From Mesorhizobium sp. C432A (GTDB lineage: Bacteria > Pseudomonadota > Alphaproteobacteria > Rhizobiales > Rhizobiaceae): a stretch of DNA of 64,000 bases. The position numbers and the translations under genes are program-made. Numbering within the stretch: position 1 is the stretch's first letter; each line of letters opens with the position of its first letter. Below the pieces are notes generated by a model. That model saw only the letters and a list, made by a program, of their open reading frames with translations, was not told where the DNA came from and made no database searches. Below are positions 26,949-35,685 of this stretch, one piece after another. Location: the NCBI RefSeq assembly GCF_030323145.1, contig NZ_CP100470.1, forward strand, positions 5,435,001-5,499,000, read 5' to 3'.

Positions 26949-27785
26949 CAGGCCTGCGTGAGCCGGATAATTCCGTAGCGCCGGCCAAGCCAGGCCATGT
27001 TTTTCTCGCGCGAACTTTTTTCTTCACTTACAATGTTTTTCTATCCGCGGGATGCGCTACGCTGCCTTTGGGCAGGACTATGGGGGATACAAATTACCGT
27101 CCGGATTTCCGGGTTGGCTGTTTGCACGGCACGGAATTTCGATGGGCTGGCAAAGCGGCTGAGGCAAGGCTGAATGAAAAATGCGGGCGAGGTTCAGGAA
27201 CGCAGCGCAGGCGCCGATCGGGTCGATCGGCACGCCCTCGGCACAATCCCCGAAAATGCCAATCCCAGAAGAGCAACCATGCGGGGGAGCGGGATATGCT
27301 CTGTCCGCAGCCCTGGATCGCTCCCGGAGGGTCGCCATCGCCGAAGTCGCTTACCTCGCGGGATTTTCGGATCAAGGCCATTTGGCCACCGCCATGAAGA
27401 AGCACAAGGGAAAGAAGCCATGGTTCGGGCGATAACTGCTGCTGGATCGTCCGTGGCAATGACAGATAGTCGACCAGCTCTGTCAATGGCCGCGCGATCT
27501 ATATTCGGAATACAACTCTGGATTGTGACGGCACACTATGCACAATAACTAGGCAAAAATGGTAAGATAAGGTCGGAAAATAGTCAGGTAGCCTTGGCTA
27601 AAATTCAAACCTGTAAATTTATAGTCAAAATCCTGGTAAAATTTTCATATGAGCTCAAATTCTTCTTTGCAATATATAGCAGCATCTGTAGGATTCGAAG
27701 GAACGCCCAGGAGCAAACGTGAATTCTGGGCGCCTCGATACAGCACAGGATTGGATTGATCGGCGCAGCAGTGGCAGAGACGAAG
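26949..27785. other. Long region without an intact gene upstream of the AraC regulator
   Basis: Over 800 bases contain only the AraC remnant (27292-27435) and a distinctly AT-rich stretch near 27540-27700, unlike the surrounding DNA. The composition change and broken gene suggest past insertion or deletion. It probably also holds the promoter of the regulator at 27786. Confidence 0.55.
27292..27435 (+). pseudogene. Remnant of an AraC-family C-terminal DNA-binding domain
   Basis: The frame reads SAALDRSRRVAIAEVAYLAG followed by FSDQGHLATAMKKHKGKKP, which matches the second helix-turn-helix of AraC regulators (consensus IAEVAxxxGFSDQSHLxxxFKRxxGxTP). The rest of the regulator is missing or unrecognisable upstream. 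It is not a copy of the intact AraC gene at 27786, whose corresponding segment differs at many positions. Confidence 0.65.
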
Positions 27786-28691
27786 ATGCAACATAGAGGC
27801 AACGTCCAGGAAAGCGCCGGGACAGAGCGGCGGCGCGCGGATCGTCGCATCTTCGACGGAATGCCGGAAAGCGCGGGGCGCTACCTGGTCACGTTTCGAG
27901 GCGGCGCGGCTCATGTCGTTCATGGGCCGGGATCACACACATTCAAAGCGGCGGAACATTTCGCTTCGGTTCTGCTTACACCCTCACCAGGGATTGCGGC
28001 ATCGCTGGGCAGCGACAAAGTCCACGAATACGACGGCGACGTCGGTATGATCATGATCGTCCCAGCCGATCTCGGCGGCAAGGTGACCCGGTCATCCACC
28101 ACGGAAAGCGCAATCGTGGCGCTCACCCCCGAGAGTCTCTTCGAGCTGGCAACGCGTGAATTCGACACCGGCCATGCCGAGCTTCAACCGCCGCCGTTCG
28201 GGACCGTCGACTTCCAGGCGCTGCAACTCGCGCAGTTGCTGAAGGCGGAACTGACGGATCGGGAAACTCCAAACGAGTTCTATGTCGATTCGTTGGTCAC
28301 CATGTTCGGCGTCCATTTGCTTCGGAACTACGCAGGAGCGCGAAAGTTGCCACAAGCCCCAAAGGGCGGTCTGTCGAACCGCAGCGCCCGGCGGGTGCGC
28401 GAATTCCTGGAGGTAAATTTTTCCAGCAAGATCGCGGTGGCCGAGCTGGCCGCACTCTGTGGCCTTTCGCCGAGCCATTTCATCCTGGCATTCACCAAGA
28501 CCTTTGGCGAGCCGCCGCACAAATACCTGCTGCGGCTGCGTCTCGATTTCGCCGAAAAACTTCTCATCGAGAGCGACCTGTCGATTGCGGAAGTCGCTCA
28601 TCTCAGTGGATTCTCGGACCAGAGCCACTTGACAGTCACCATGTCCAGATACCGGAACAGAACCCCCAGGCAGGTCAAGCTGCAACGTTAA
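27786..28691 (+). CDS. AraC family transcriptional regulator
   Basis: This 301-residue regulator has an N-terminal half without a recognised ligand motif and a C-terminal AraC domain of about 100 residues: HTH1 around KIAVAELAALCGLSPSHFI, then FTKTFGEPPHKYLLRLRL, and HTH2 around LSIAEVAHLSGFSDQSHLT with the closing TPRQVK. The start is ATG 27786; a TTG at 27756 would add ten residues. It lies 218 bases upstream of the adhesin cluster on the same strand and is a good candidate for its activator, although this is inference from position. Confidence 0.9.
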   Translation: MQHRGNVQESAGTERRRADRRIFDGMPESAGRYLVTFRGGAAHVVHGPGSHTFKAAEHFASVLLTPSPGIAASLGSDKVHEYDGDVGMIMIVPADLGGKVTRSSTTESAIVALTPESLFELATREFDTGHAELQPPPFGTVDFQALQLAQLLKAELTDRETPNEFYVDSLVTMFGVHLLRNYAGARKLPQAPKGGLSNRSARRVREFLEVNFSSKIAVAELAALCGLSPSHFILAFTKTFGEPPHKYLLRLRLDFAEKLLIESDLSIAEVAHLSGFSDQSHLTVTMSRYRNRTPRQVKLQR

Positions 28692-28909
28692 CGACTGTTG
28701 CGGCGCGCATGATTGTCCGCGGCGATACCTCGATTGATCTTCAGTATAGTCGAAGGTTGTGTGGCAGAGCAGTCACAGTTGTCGCGCAGGGACCAAATAC
28801 CGGATTTTCCTACAAAGATTCCGGATTATTCCAAAATACCTGCACCGCGAATGTGCTCATGGTCGCGATGGAAGTCATTTGGGGCGGGGGAGCAACCAGA
28901 TGATACAGC

Positions 28910-29344
28910 ATGTCGGATTGTCCCATGGACATTCAATTCGCGGAAATCGAGGTCTTCGCGCCTAAGGCCGAAGCGGCCTGGGCTGCACTGCAACGCCAAT
29001 ACGCCAGCCGGATCAGCGCTGCGGAACTCGACCATCTCCTGGCCTGTTTCGTGCTTGGACTGACCTCTCCGGCTTGTGGTGAAGGCGATCCGGGATTTCA
29101 TTTCGATCTCTGCCGCGCGCTGGTGGCGGTAAGCCTGCCGCCGGAACGGACGGAGGCTGCACTGCATACGGTTCCAGAACCGACGCAGCCATGGGTCGCG
29201 AGCGCCTATCAGCTGATTGAAAAACAAGGCGCGAAGGTTGGTCTCTCGTTACGGGAGAAGACGCGCAATTTCGAAGATTTTTTGGCCACCGAGGCGAATG
29301 GTGCGGCACATCAGGGCGCCTCGGCAATTGCGAGGAAAAACTAG
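28910..29344 (+). CDS. Hypothetical protein, first gene of the adhesin cluster
   Basis: A 144-residue soluble protein (MSDCPMDIQFAEIEVFAPKAE) that looks largely helical, with SRISAAELDHLLACFVLGL in the centre and a basic C-terminal third. It has no signal peptide. An alternative start is ATG 28925. Its TAG ends one base before the ATG of the trimeric adhesin, so the genes are translationally linked. I do not recognise the family; a cytosolic role with the adhesin (regulation or export) is only a suggestion from context. Confidence 0.68.
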   Translation: MSDCPMDIQFAEIEVFAPKAEAAWAALQRQYASRISAAELDHLLACFVLGLTSPACGEGDPGFHFDLCRALVAVSLPPERTEAALHTVPEPTQPWVASAYQLIEKQGAKVGLSLREKTRNFEDFLATEANGAAHQGASAIARKN

Positions 29345-29345
29345 C

Positions 29346-32300
29346 ATGACCAGACGCGTCGAGGGGCAAGCAAGGATCGAATTTCTTCCTGGATTTGTCG
29401 GAAACTGGATCGCGGGTGCGGCCGACAGTCGCTCGGTTCGTCGCCGCCTGATGGCCGTCCTGCGCATGGCGCATCGTACGCTTGGAATGCGCCGCAAGGG
29501 TTTGGGGTTGGGGACGTTGGGCGTCGGCGCCAGCGTGCGTTCGGCATTGGCCTGCGGCGTGAGCCCGGCCAGCATGATCGGAGGCTTGGCCGCAATCGCC
29601 GCGATCGGCATCGCCACACCGGCCCAGGCACAATACCAGGCTGGCGGTGGTTCGGCGACCGGCGGCAACGCCGTCGCCATCGGTAACGGCACCGCGACGA
29701 ATGGCAACAACAGCGTGGCGTTGGGCAGTTCCAACAGTGCAACGGGCGACGGCACGATCGCCATCGGCTATGCGATGGGTGTCAATGGCCTCAATGCCAT
29801 AGGCATAGGTGTCTTCGCAGGCGCAACCGGCGTCAATGCCCTCGCCGTGGGCGGGAACGCCAAGGCCAACGGGGACGCAGCAAGCGCGATTGGCGTCAAT
29901 TCGGTTGCAACCACAGGCGCGGCCGCCTTTGGCCTGAATGCGCGTGCCGACGGACTGAACTCGACGGCGATCGGCTATGTTACCCGGGCGACCGGGCTGC
30001 GCGCCACCGCGCTCGGGTTTGGGGCAACAGCATCCGGCGTGGATTCGATTGCGCAAGGTAACAGCGCCGTCGCCAGCAACCAGAATGCCGTCGCCATCGG
30101 TTTCCAGGCGACCGCGACTAGCATCAACTCCATCAACATTGGCGGGCGCACCGTCGTGGGAACAGGCGCGCTGTCGCAGGGCGCCATCGCCCTTGGTACG
30201 GATGTGCTGGCATCTCAACAGAACACGGTCTCCATCGGCGTCCTGACCAAAGCGACCGGAACGGGCGCAACGGCGATGGGCAACACCGCCAGTGCATGGG
30301 GCAACCAATCCATCGCATTCGGCGTCGGCGCGCAGGCAGGCGTTCAGGCCAACACTGCCCTGCCCAACAGCATCGCCATCGGCACCAATTCGCTGTCTTC
30401 GGGCGCTTTCGCCACCGCGATGGGCGCTACCTCGGTTGCGAGTGGCTCCGCCAGCACTGCTATTGGCAACACCGCCGTTGCCAGCGGCGCAAACGCCTCC
30501 TCGTTCGGTTCCGGCGCGAATGCGACGGGAGACAATTCTCTTGCCGCCGGTGTCAGCGCCGCCGCCAGCGGGATTGCCAGCACCGCGCTCGGCATCGGCT
30601 CCAAGGCCAGCGCCACCAACGCCGTGGCGATCGGTAATGCGGCGGTCGCCAATTCCGCCGACGCTGTTGCAGTGGGCACGAATGCAACGGCGACGGGCGG
30701 CAAGGCTGTCGCCATCGGCGCCGGCAACACAGCCTTTGGCAACGGCGCGGTCTCCATCGGCGATCCGAGCTATGCCAGCGGCACCGGCGCCTTCACCGGC
30801 GGCGCCAACAACATCGCCAACAGCGACGGCACGGCAACCGCCACAGCCGCAAACCAGGCCGCAGGCGCGGTTGCCATCGGCAACAACAACAAGGCCGTCG
30901 GGCAAGGCTCCGTGGCGCTGGGCAATGGCTCGACGGCGGGTGCAGCCGGCCTTGCCGGCAATGTCGCGCTGGGCAACGGCGCGACGGCGACGGCAAGCTC
31001 CGGCGACGTAGCGCTCGGTTCGGGCTCGGTGACCGCGACGGCGGTCGGCACCAGCGGCGCGACGATCGGCGGCACGGCCTACAACTTCGCCGGCACGACG
31101 CCGACGAGCACCGTCAGCGTCGGCGCGCTCGGCGCGGAGCGGACCATCACCAATGTCGCGGCGGGCCGGCTCAGCAATTCGTCGACCGACGCCATCAATG
31201 GCTCGCAGCTCTTCGCCACCAACCAGCAGGTGACGCAGAACACGACGGCCATCGCCGCCAACACCGCCGACATCACCAATCTCGGCAACACGATCAACAG
31301 CATCAGCACCGGTGGCGGCATCAAGTATTTCCACGCCAATTCGACGGCGGCGGACTCGTCCGCAACGGGCACGGACTCCGTTGCTATCGGACCAGTCGCG
31401 ACCGCGACGGGGACAAACGCCATCGCGGCCGGCACCAATTCGAGCGCCTCCGACGCCAACGCCTCGGCCTTCGGCAGCGGCGCCGTCGCATCGGCGCTTG
31501 ACGCAACGGCGATGGGATACATCTCCAAGGCCTCGGGCCAATACAGCACCGCCGTCGGTGCCAACGCCAATGCCACAGCCACGTCCAGCACCGCGATCGG
31601 CCAGAACGCGTTTGCAACCGCCTTTCAAGCGACCGCTCTCGGCGTAGGAGCGAATGCCGGCGCCCAGAATGCAATCGCGCTGGGCGCCCTCGCCAACGCC
31701 AGCAACGCCGGCGACGTGGCGCTCGGCTCGGGCTCGGTAACCGCCGCGGCGGTCGGCACCGCCGGCACGACGATCGGCGGCGTCGCCTACAACTTCGCCG
31801 GCACGACGCCGGCAAGCACCGTCAGCGTCGGCGCGGTCGGCGCGGAACGCACCATCACCAATGTCGCGGCGGGCCGGCTCAGCAATTCGTCGACCGACGC
31901 GATCAACGGCTCGCAGCTCTTCGCCACCAACCAGCAGGTGACGCAGAATACGACCGACATCGCCGCCAACACCGCCGACATCACCAATCTCGGCAACACA
32001 ATCAACAGCATCAGCACCGGCGGCGGCATCAAGTATTTCCATGCCAATTCGACGCTGGCGGATTCCCAGGCCCTGGGGACGGATTCCGTTGCGGTCGGCC
32101 CGAATGCCGTGGCCAACAATGCCGGCGACGTTGCGATCGGCGCGAATGCGGTGTCGACCGTGACCACGGCGGTCGGCGGCACCACGATCGGCGGCGTTGC
32201 CTACACCTTCGCCGGCGCGACGCCCGCGGGTGCATTCTCGGTCGGCTCGGTGGGCGCCGAACGCCAGATCCAGAACGTCGCGGCCGGGCAGTTGAGCAAC

Positions 32301-33914
32301 TCCTCGACCGATGCGGTCAACGGCTCGCAGCTGTTTGCGACCAACCAGCAGGTGACGCAGAACACCACCGATATCGCCGCCAATACTGCTGACATCACCA
32401 ATCTCGGCAATTCGATCAGCAATATTGCCGGCGACACCTCGCTGGCCTACACCGACGCCAATGGCGACGGCATCCGCTATGTGCGCACCAACGACAGGAC
32501 GCTTGCCGTCGCGGACTCCTTCGCGCAAGGGATCGGCTCTTCCGCCCTGGGCTACCAGGCGACCGCGAGCGCCGACAATGCGCTGGCGCTCGGCCGCGAC
32601 ACCCAGGCCAGCGTCATCGGCGGCGTGGCGCTTGGCGCCGGCTCGGTTTCGGATCGGGCGGTCGCGCCCGTATCGGGATCGATCCTCTCCGGCACCGGCC
32701 TCATTCCCTACAACACCGCGGACATGAGCCTGCTCGGCGCCGTCTCGGTCGGCACCTCCACCTCCTATCGCCAGATCATCAACGTGGCCGACGGCACGCA
32801 GGACCAGGACGCGGTCACGCTTCGCCAGTTGAAGGGCGCGCTGAGCTCGTTCGCGGTGACGGGGAGCCTGTACTTCCATGCCAATTCGACGGCAGCGGAT
32901 TCGCTCGCGGTCGGCGTCGATTCGGTTGCGGTCGGTCCGCGCACCACCGTCAATGGCGACAATGGCATCGGCATCGGCAACGGCGCCATCGTGCAGCAGA
33001 CGGCGCCGGGAGGCATCGCGATCGGCCAGAATTCGACGGTCAACCAGGCCGACAGCATCGCCCTCGGCACCAACGCGACCACCAACGGAGCGCAGGCGGT
33101 GGCGCTCGGCGCCGGCGCAAAGGCCAACGAGCCGGGCAGCGTCGCGCTCGGCGCGGGCTCGACGACGGCGGCGGCGGTCGCCACCACCGGCACCACGATC
33201 AACGGCGTTGCCTATACCTTCGCCGGAACAGCTCCGACCAGCACGGTCAGCGTCGGCACCGTCGGCAACGAGCGCACCGTCACCAATGTCGCGGCGGGCC
33301 GGATCAGCGGCACCTCCACCGACGCCATCAACGGCAGCCAGCTCTTCGCCACCAACCAGGCGGTCGAAGCCATGCAGGGTAGCGTCGGCGACCTGAATCA
33401 GTTCGCCGTCCAGTACGACAAGGACGGGAACGGCAACAAGTCCAACTCGATTACCCTTGCCGGCGGCGACCCGAACACGCCGGTGGTCATCCACAATGTC
33501 GGGCCGGGCGTTGCCAACACCGATGCGGTCAATGTTCAGCAGTTCAACAGCGGGTTAGCACTCAACCTAGACAATTCGAAGAACTACACCAACCAGGTGG
33601 CGGCCACCACGCTGCAGCAAGCCAATGCGTATGCGGACTCCAAACTCAGCCAGCTCAACATGGACATGGGAGAGGTCAGGGGCGAGGCGCGCCAGGCTGC
33701 GGCAATCGGCTTGGCGGCCGGCTCGCTGCGCTACGACGATCGTCCCGGCAAGCTGAGCGTGGCCGCCGGCGGAGGCTATTGGCGCGGTGAAGGCGCCCTG
33801 GCCTTCGGCGCCGGCTACACCAGCGAGGAAGGACGTGTTCGAGCGAACCTGTCCGGTACGACGGCAGGCGGACACTGGGGTGTCGGCGCGGGCGTCAGCC
33901 TTACGCTGAACTAG
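29346..33914 (+). CDS. Trimeric autotransporter adhesin (YadA/BadA type, type Vc secretion)
   Basis: This is a 1522-residue surface adhesin. Residues 1-95 form an extended signal peptide: a long basic part (RRRLMAVLRMAHRTLGMRRK) and a hydrophobic core ending ATPAQA-QYQ. Residues about 96-590 are YadA-head repeats (AVAIGN, SVALGS, TAIG patterns). Necks with the form TNVAAGRLSNSSTDAINGSQ occur near residues 600, 835, 975 and 1310, alternating with further head blocks. A coiled segment (about 1395-1440) leads to the anchor from about 1441 (EVRGEARQAAAIGLAAGSLR to GVGAGVSLTLN), which trimerises in the outer membrane. It is the core of a five-gene cluster. Confidence 0.96.
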   Translation: MTRRVEGQARIEFLPGFVGNWIAGAADSRSVRRRLMAVLRMAHRTLGMRRKGLGLGTLGVGASVRSALACGVSPASMIGGLAAIAAIGIATPAQAQYQAGGGSATGGNAVAIGNGTATNGNNSVALGSSNSATGDGTIAIGYAMGVNGLNAIGIGVFAGATGVNALAVGGNAKANGDAASAIGVNSVATTGAAAFGLNARADGLNSTAIGYVTRATGLRATALGFGATASGVDSIAQGNSAVASNQNAVAIGFQATATSINSINIGGRTVVGTGALSQGAIALGTDVLASQQNTVSIGVLTKATGTGATAMGNTASAWGNQSIAFGVGAQAGVQANTALPNSIAIGTNSLSSGAFATAMGATSVASGSASTAIGNTAVASGANASSFGSGANATGDNSLAAGVSAAASGIASTALGIGSKASATNAVAIGNAAVANSADAVAVGTNATATGGKAVAIGAGNTAFGNGAVSIGDPSYASGTGAFTGGANNIANSDGTATATAANQAAGAVAIGNNNKAVGQGSVALGNGSTAGAAGLAGNVALGNGATATASSGDVALGSGSVTATAVGTSGATIGGTAYNFAGTTPTSTVSVGALGAERTITNVAAGRLSNSSTDAINGSQLFATNQQVTQNTTAIAANTADITNLGNTINSISTGGGIKYFHANSTAADSSATGTDSVAIGPVATATGTNAIAAGTNSSASDANASAFGSGAVASALDATAMGYISKASGQYSTAVGANANATATSSTAIGQNAFATAFQATALGVGANAGAQNAIALGALANASNAGDVALGSGSVTAAAVGTAGTTIGGVAYNFAGTTPASTVSVGAVGAERTITNVAAGRLSNSSTDAINGSQLFATNQQVTQNTTDIAANTADITNLGNTINSISTGGGIKYFHANSTLADSQALGTDSVAVGPNAVANNAGDVAIGANAVSTVTTAVGGTTIGGVAYTFAGATPAGAFSVGSVGAERQIQNVAAGQLSNSSTDAVNGSQLFATNQQVTQNTTDIAANTADITNLGNSISNIAGDTSLAYTDANGDGIRYVRTNDRTLAVADSFAQGIGSSALGYQATASADNALALGRDTQASVIGGVALGAGSVSDRAVAPVSGSILSGTGLIPYNTADMSLLGAVSVGTSTSYRQIINVADGTQDQDAVTLRQLKGALSSFAVTGSLYFHANSTAADSLAVGVDSVAVGPRTTVNGDNGIGIGNGAIVQQTAPGGIAIGQNSTVNQADSIALGTNATTNGAQAVALGAGAKANEPGSVALGAGSTTAAAVATTGTTINGVAYTFAGTAPTSTVSVGTVGNERTVTNVAAGRISGTSTDAINGSQLFATNQAVEAMQGSVGDLNQFAVQYDKDGNGNKSNSITLAGGDPNTPVVIHNVGPGVANTDAVNVQQFNSGLALNLDNSKNYTNQVAATTLQQANAYADSKLSQLNMDMGEVRGEARQAAAIGLAAGSLRYDDRPGKLSVAAGGGYWRGEGALAFGAGYTSEEGRVRANLSGTTAGGHWGVGAGVSLTLN
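31006..31341 (+). repeat. Long direct repeat, copy 1, in the adhesin gene
   Basis: This roughly 335-base head-neck-stalk module (protein DVALGSGSVTATAVGT to GGGIKYFHANS) is matched almost base for base by the copy at 31714-32051; the neck part differs at only about ten positions in 210. It is a substrate for recombination that changes adhesin length. Confidence 0.85.
31714..32051 (+). repeat. Long direct repeat, copy 2, in the adhesin gene
   Basis: This copy matches 31006-31341 in the same frame and is about 708 bases downstream, so a crossover would remove 236 residues without a frameshift. A third, more diverged copy of the neck lies at 32264-32400 and a fourth near 33262. Confidence 0.85.
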
Positions 33915-33923
33915 AGCCCGGCC

Positions 33924-34499
33924 ATGATCAGGCAGGCAGTCCTTGCTGTCGCGATATCCATGACGTCAATGCTCCTGTCCGGCCCGTTAGCGGCCGGGCA
34001 GGAAGCAATCCCTTCCGGCTACAGGGTAAAACCTTCCGACGTAGCGATCCCTGCGGATGCGAAGCTTGGCGAATATCAACGGACCACCCGTCCGTTCGAG
34101 AACTGGACGCTGATCTGCGACGAGAACCTGAAGGCGCGCCAAAAGGTCTGCAATGTCACCCAGATCATCGAGGACCAGGCAGGACAGGTTGCGTTCAGCT
34201 GGTCGCTTGCCGCCACCAAGGAAGGCAACCCCTACATGATCTTGCGCGCCCCGCCGATCGCCAAGAGCGACGCTCCTGTCTCGCTGACATTCGAGGGGCG
34301 CAAGGAGCCGATAAAAATTCAACTCGACGGATGCAATCAGGCCGTCTGCGTCGGCATGCTGCCGGTTGGTCCGATCATGCGCGAACAGATTTCGAAGGCC
34401 GCGGCATCCGTCATCTCCTTCCCGACCACGGATGGCAGGACGATCAACGTAACCGCGACCCTCAAGGGCTTGGCCGCGGCCGTTGCGGCGATCAATTGA
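33924..34499 (+). CDS. Invasion-associated locus B (IalB) family protein
   Basis: A 191-residue exported protein with a signal peptide (MIRQAVLAVAISMTSMLLSGPLAAG). The mature part has the IalB pattern: YQRTTRPFENWTLICD, ARQKVCNVTQII, GNPYMILRAPP, and the paired cysteines in LDGCNQAVCVGMLP. IalB proteins are periplasmic or surface proteins linked to host-cell invasion in Bartonella and found widely in rhizobia. It begins 9 bases after the adhesin stop, so it is cotranscribed; an accessory role in adhesin assembly or exposure is plausible but unproved. Confidence 0.92.
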   Translation: MIRQAVLAVAISMTSMLLSGPLAAGQEAIPSGYRVKPSDVAIPADAKLGEYQRTTRPFENWTLICDENLKARQKVCNVTQIIEDQAGQVAFSWSLAATKEGNPYMILRAPPIAKSDAPVSLTFEGRKEPIKIQLDGCNQAVCVGMLPVGPIMREQISKAAASVISFPTTDGRTINVTATLKGLAAAVAAIN

Positions 34500-34512
34500 C
34501 GAGGCAATCGCG

Positions 34513-35208
34513 ATGAACCAGCAATCGATCCATGACCGGATAATGTCCCGCAACCAGGGAAAGGATGCTGTCCGGGTCGGCATCGAAGACCGGAGCAGAC
34601 CGCAACGAAACCGCGCGAGGACCGCTGTCTTCTCGTTGCTCGCCATTGCCGTCGTCGCCACGGCCGGCTTCGCGGCCATGCGCTACGACCTGCTCCACAA
34701 TTTACTGCCGCAGCCGGCGGTCGCGGAGACCAACCAGCCCAATCCGGCCCTGGCCAAGACGCCATTTCTGCAACACGCCAAAGAGGCAGGCTTGCAGTCT
34801 TGTTCCAACATTTTCCCAGCCCTTGGGCAGATGCTGACGACCGGCACGACGTACAGCGTCCAGTCGATCTGGAACAACGAGGCCCCCGACAAACACCTCG
34901 TGGAAGCCTTGGTCGGCATGAACTACGCTACACAGGGCTACAGCGGCCCGGCGGCAGGTCTGGTGTTCGCGGCACCCACCGCATCCGTTTGCGAAGGTAC
35001 GATGGTCAGGGTGGCGCCATTCGCGGCCAATTGCGCCGATGTTCCGGCCCTGCTTCCGAAAGACAGCAAGCTCGCCAACAATCTTGGACAAATCAGCGTC
35101 TATGAACTGGCCAATGGAGGGGGCAACGCGATGCTGCTGCCAACCGGCAACAGCTGCGTCGTCATTTCCGTGGCCTCGGCAGCAGGTAAACACGGAGGCG
35201 TACAATGA
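34513..35208 (+). CDS. Membrane-anchored protein with periplasmic cysteine-rich domain, unknown family
   Basis: This 231-residue protein has a basic N-terminus, one transmembrane helix (about residues 37-55, TAVFSLLAIAVVATAGFAA) and a periplasmic domain of about 170 residues with four cysteines that could form two disulfides (near LQSCSN, SVCEG, ANCAD and NSCVV). It starts 13 bases after the IalB gene and overlaps the next gene by four bases. I recognise no family. Its conserved place in the adhesin cluster would suggest a periplasmic accessory factor. Confidence 0.78.
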   Translation: MNQQSIHDRIMSRNQGKDAVRVGIEDRSRPQRNRARTAVFSLLAIAVVATAGFAAMRYDLLHNLLPQPAVAETNQPNPALAKTPFLQHAKEAGLQSCSNIFPALGQMLTTGTTYSVQSIWNNEAPDKHLVEALVGMNYATQGYSGPAAGLVFAAPTASVCEGTMVRVAPFAANCADVPALLPKDSKLANNLGQISVYELANGGGNAMLLPTGNSCVVISVASAAGKHGGVQ

Positions 35209-35681
35209 GGGTGAATTCCGCCATTGCGGCGATCGGCATGCTGTTGCTTTGCGCCGGGCGGCTGGGCGCGGCGGACCTAGCCCCGGCGGCGGACGTGCCC
35301 GAGCCGCCGGCCCAGGAGGAGAGAGGCATCTGGGCGGCGATCGCCTATTCGAGCCCCGACGAGAAGCACGGCTTCTTTTGGGGCGCCGACAAGCGGCAGG
35401 AGGCGATGGACATCGCGCTGAAGCATTGCCAGAACGCCGGCGGCGGCAGCTGCGCCGTGGTCAGCGTATTCCGCAATCATCGCCATTGGGACGATGACGA
35501 CAATACCGGCTTTCCCTACAAGCATTGCGGCGCCCTCGCCGTAGGCGAGAAGCCGGAAGGGCGGCTGACCAGTTGGGGCGCCGAGACGGCGCAAACACGC
35601 CGGGATGCCGAAGACCTGACACTGCAGGCGTGCGAGCGGAACGGACAAAAATGCAAGATCCGCGAGTGGGTGTGCACATGA
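35205..35681 (+). CDS. DUF4189 domain secreted protein
   Basis: A 158-residue exported protein with a signal peptide ending near RLGAAD. The mature domain matches DUF4189: RGIWAAIAYSSPDEKHGFFWG, then EAMDIALKHCQNAGGGSCAVV and C-terminal cysteines in LQACERNGQKCKIREWVC. DUF4189 proteins are small, disulfide-containing and uncharacterised; some occur beside secretion and effector genes. Its start overlaps the stop of the preceding gene (ATGA), making it the last gene of the adhesin cluster. Confidence 0.88.
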   Translation: MRVNSAIAAIGMLLLCAGRLGAADLAPAADVPEPPAQEERGIWAAIAYSSPDEKHGFFWGADKRQEAMDIALKHCQNAGGGSCAVVSVFRNHRHWDDDDNTGFPYKHCGALAVGEKPEGRLTSWGAETAQTRRDAEDLTLQACERNGQKCKIREWVCT

Positions 35682-35685
35682 CGCA

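Noticed and set aside
28709..28903. A 64-codon plus ORF between the AraC regulator and the adhesin cluster
   Set aside because: No ribosome-binding site and no plausible composition; the region more likely holds the cluster promoter.
29013..33494. A 1493-codon open frame on the minus strand opposite the adhesin
   Set aside because: It is a shadow of the adhesin's GC-rich, repetitive codons; its composition (R, G, A, D runs with no domain) is that of an antisense frame, and the plus strand has a clear signal peptide and anchor.
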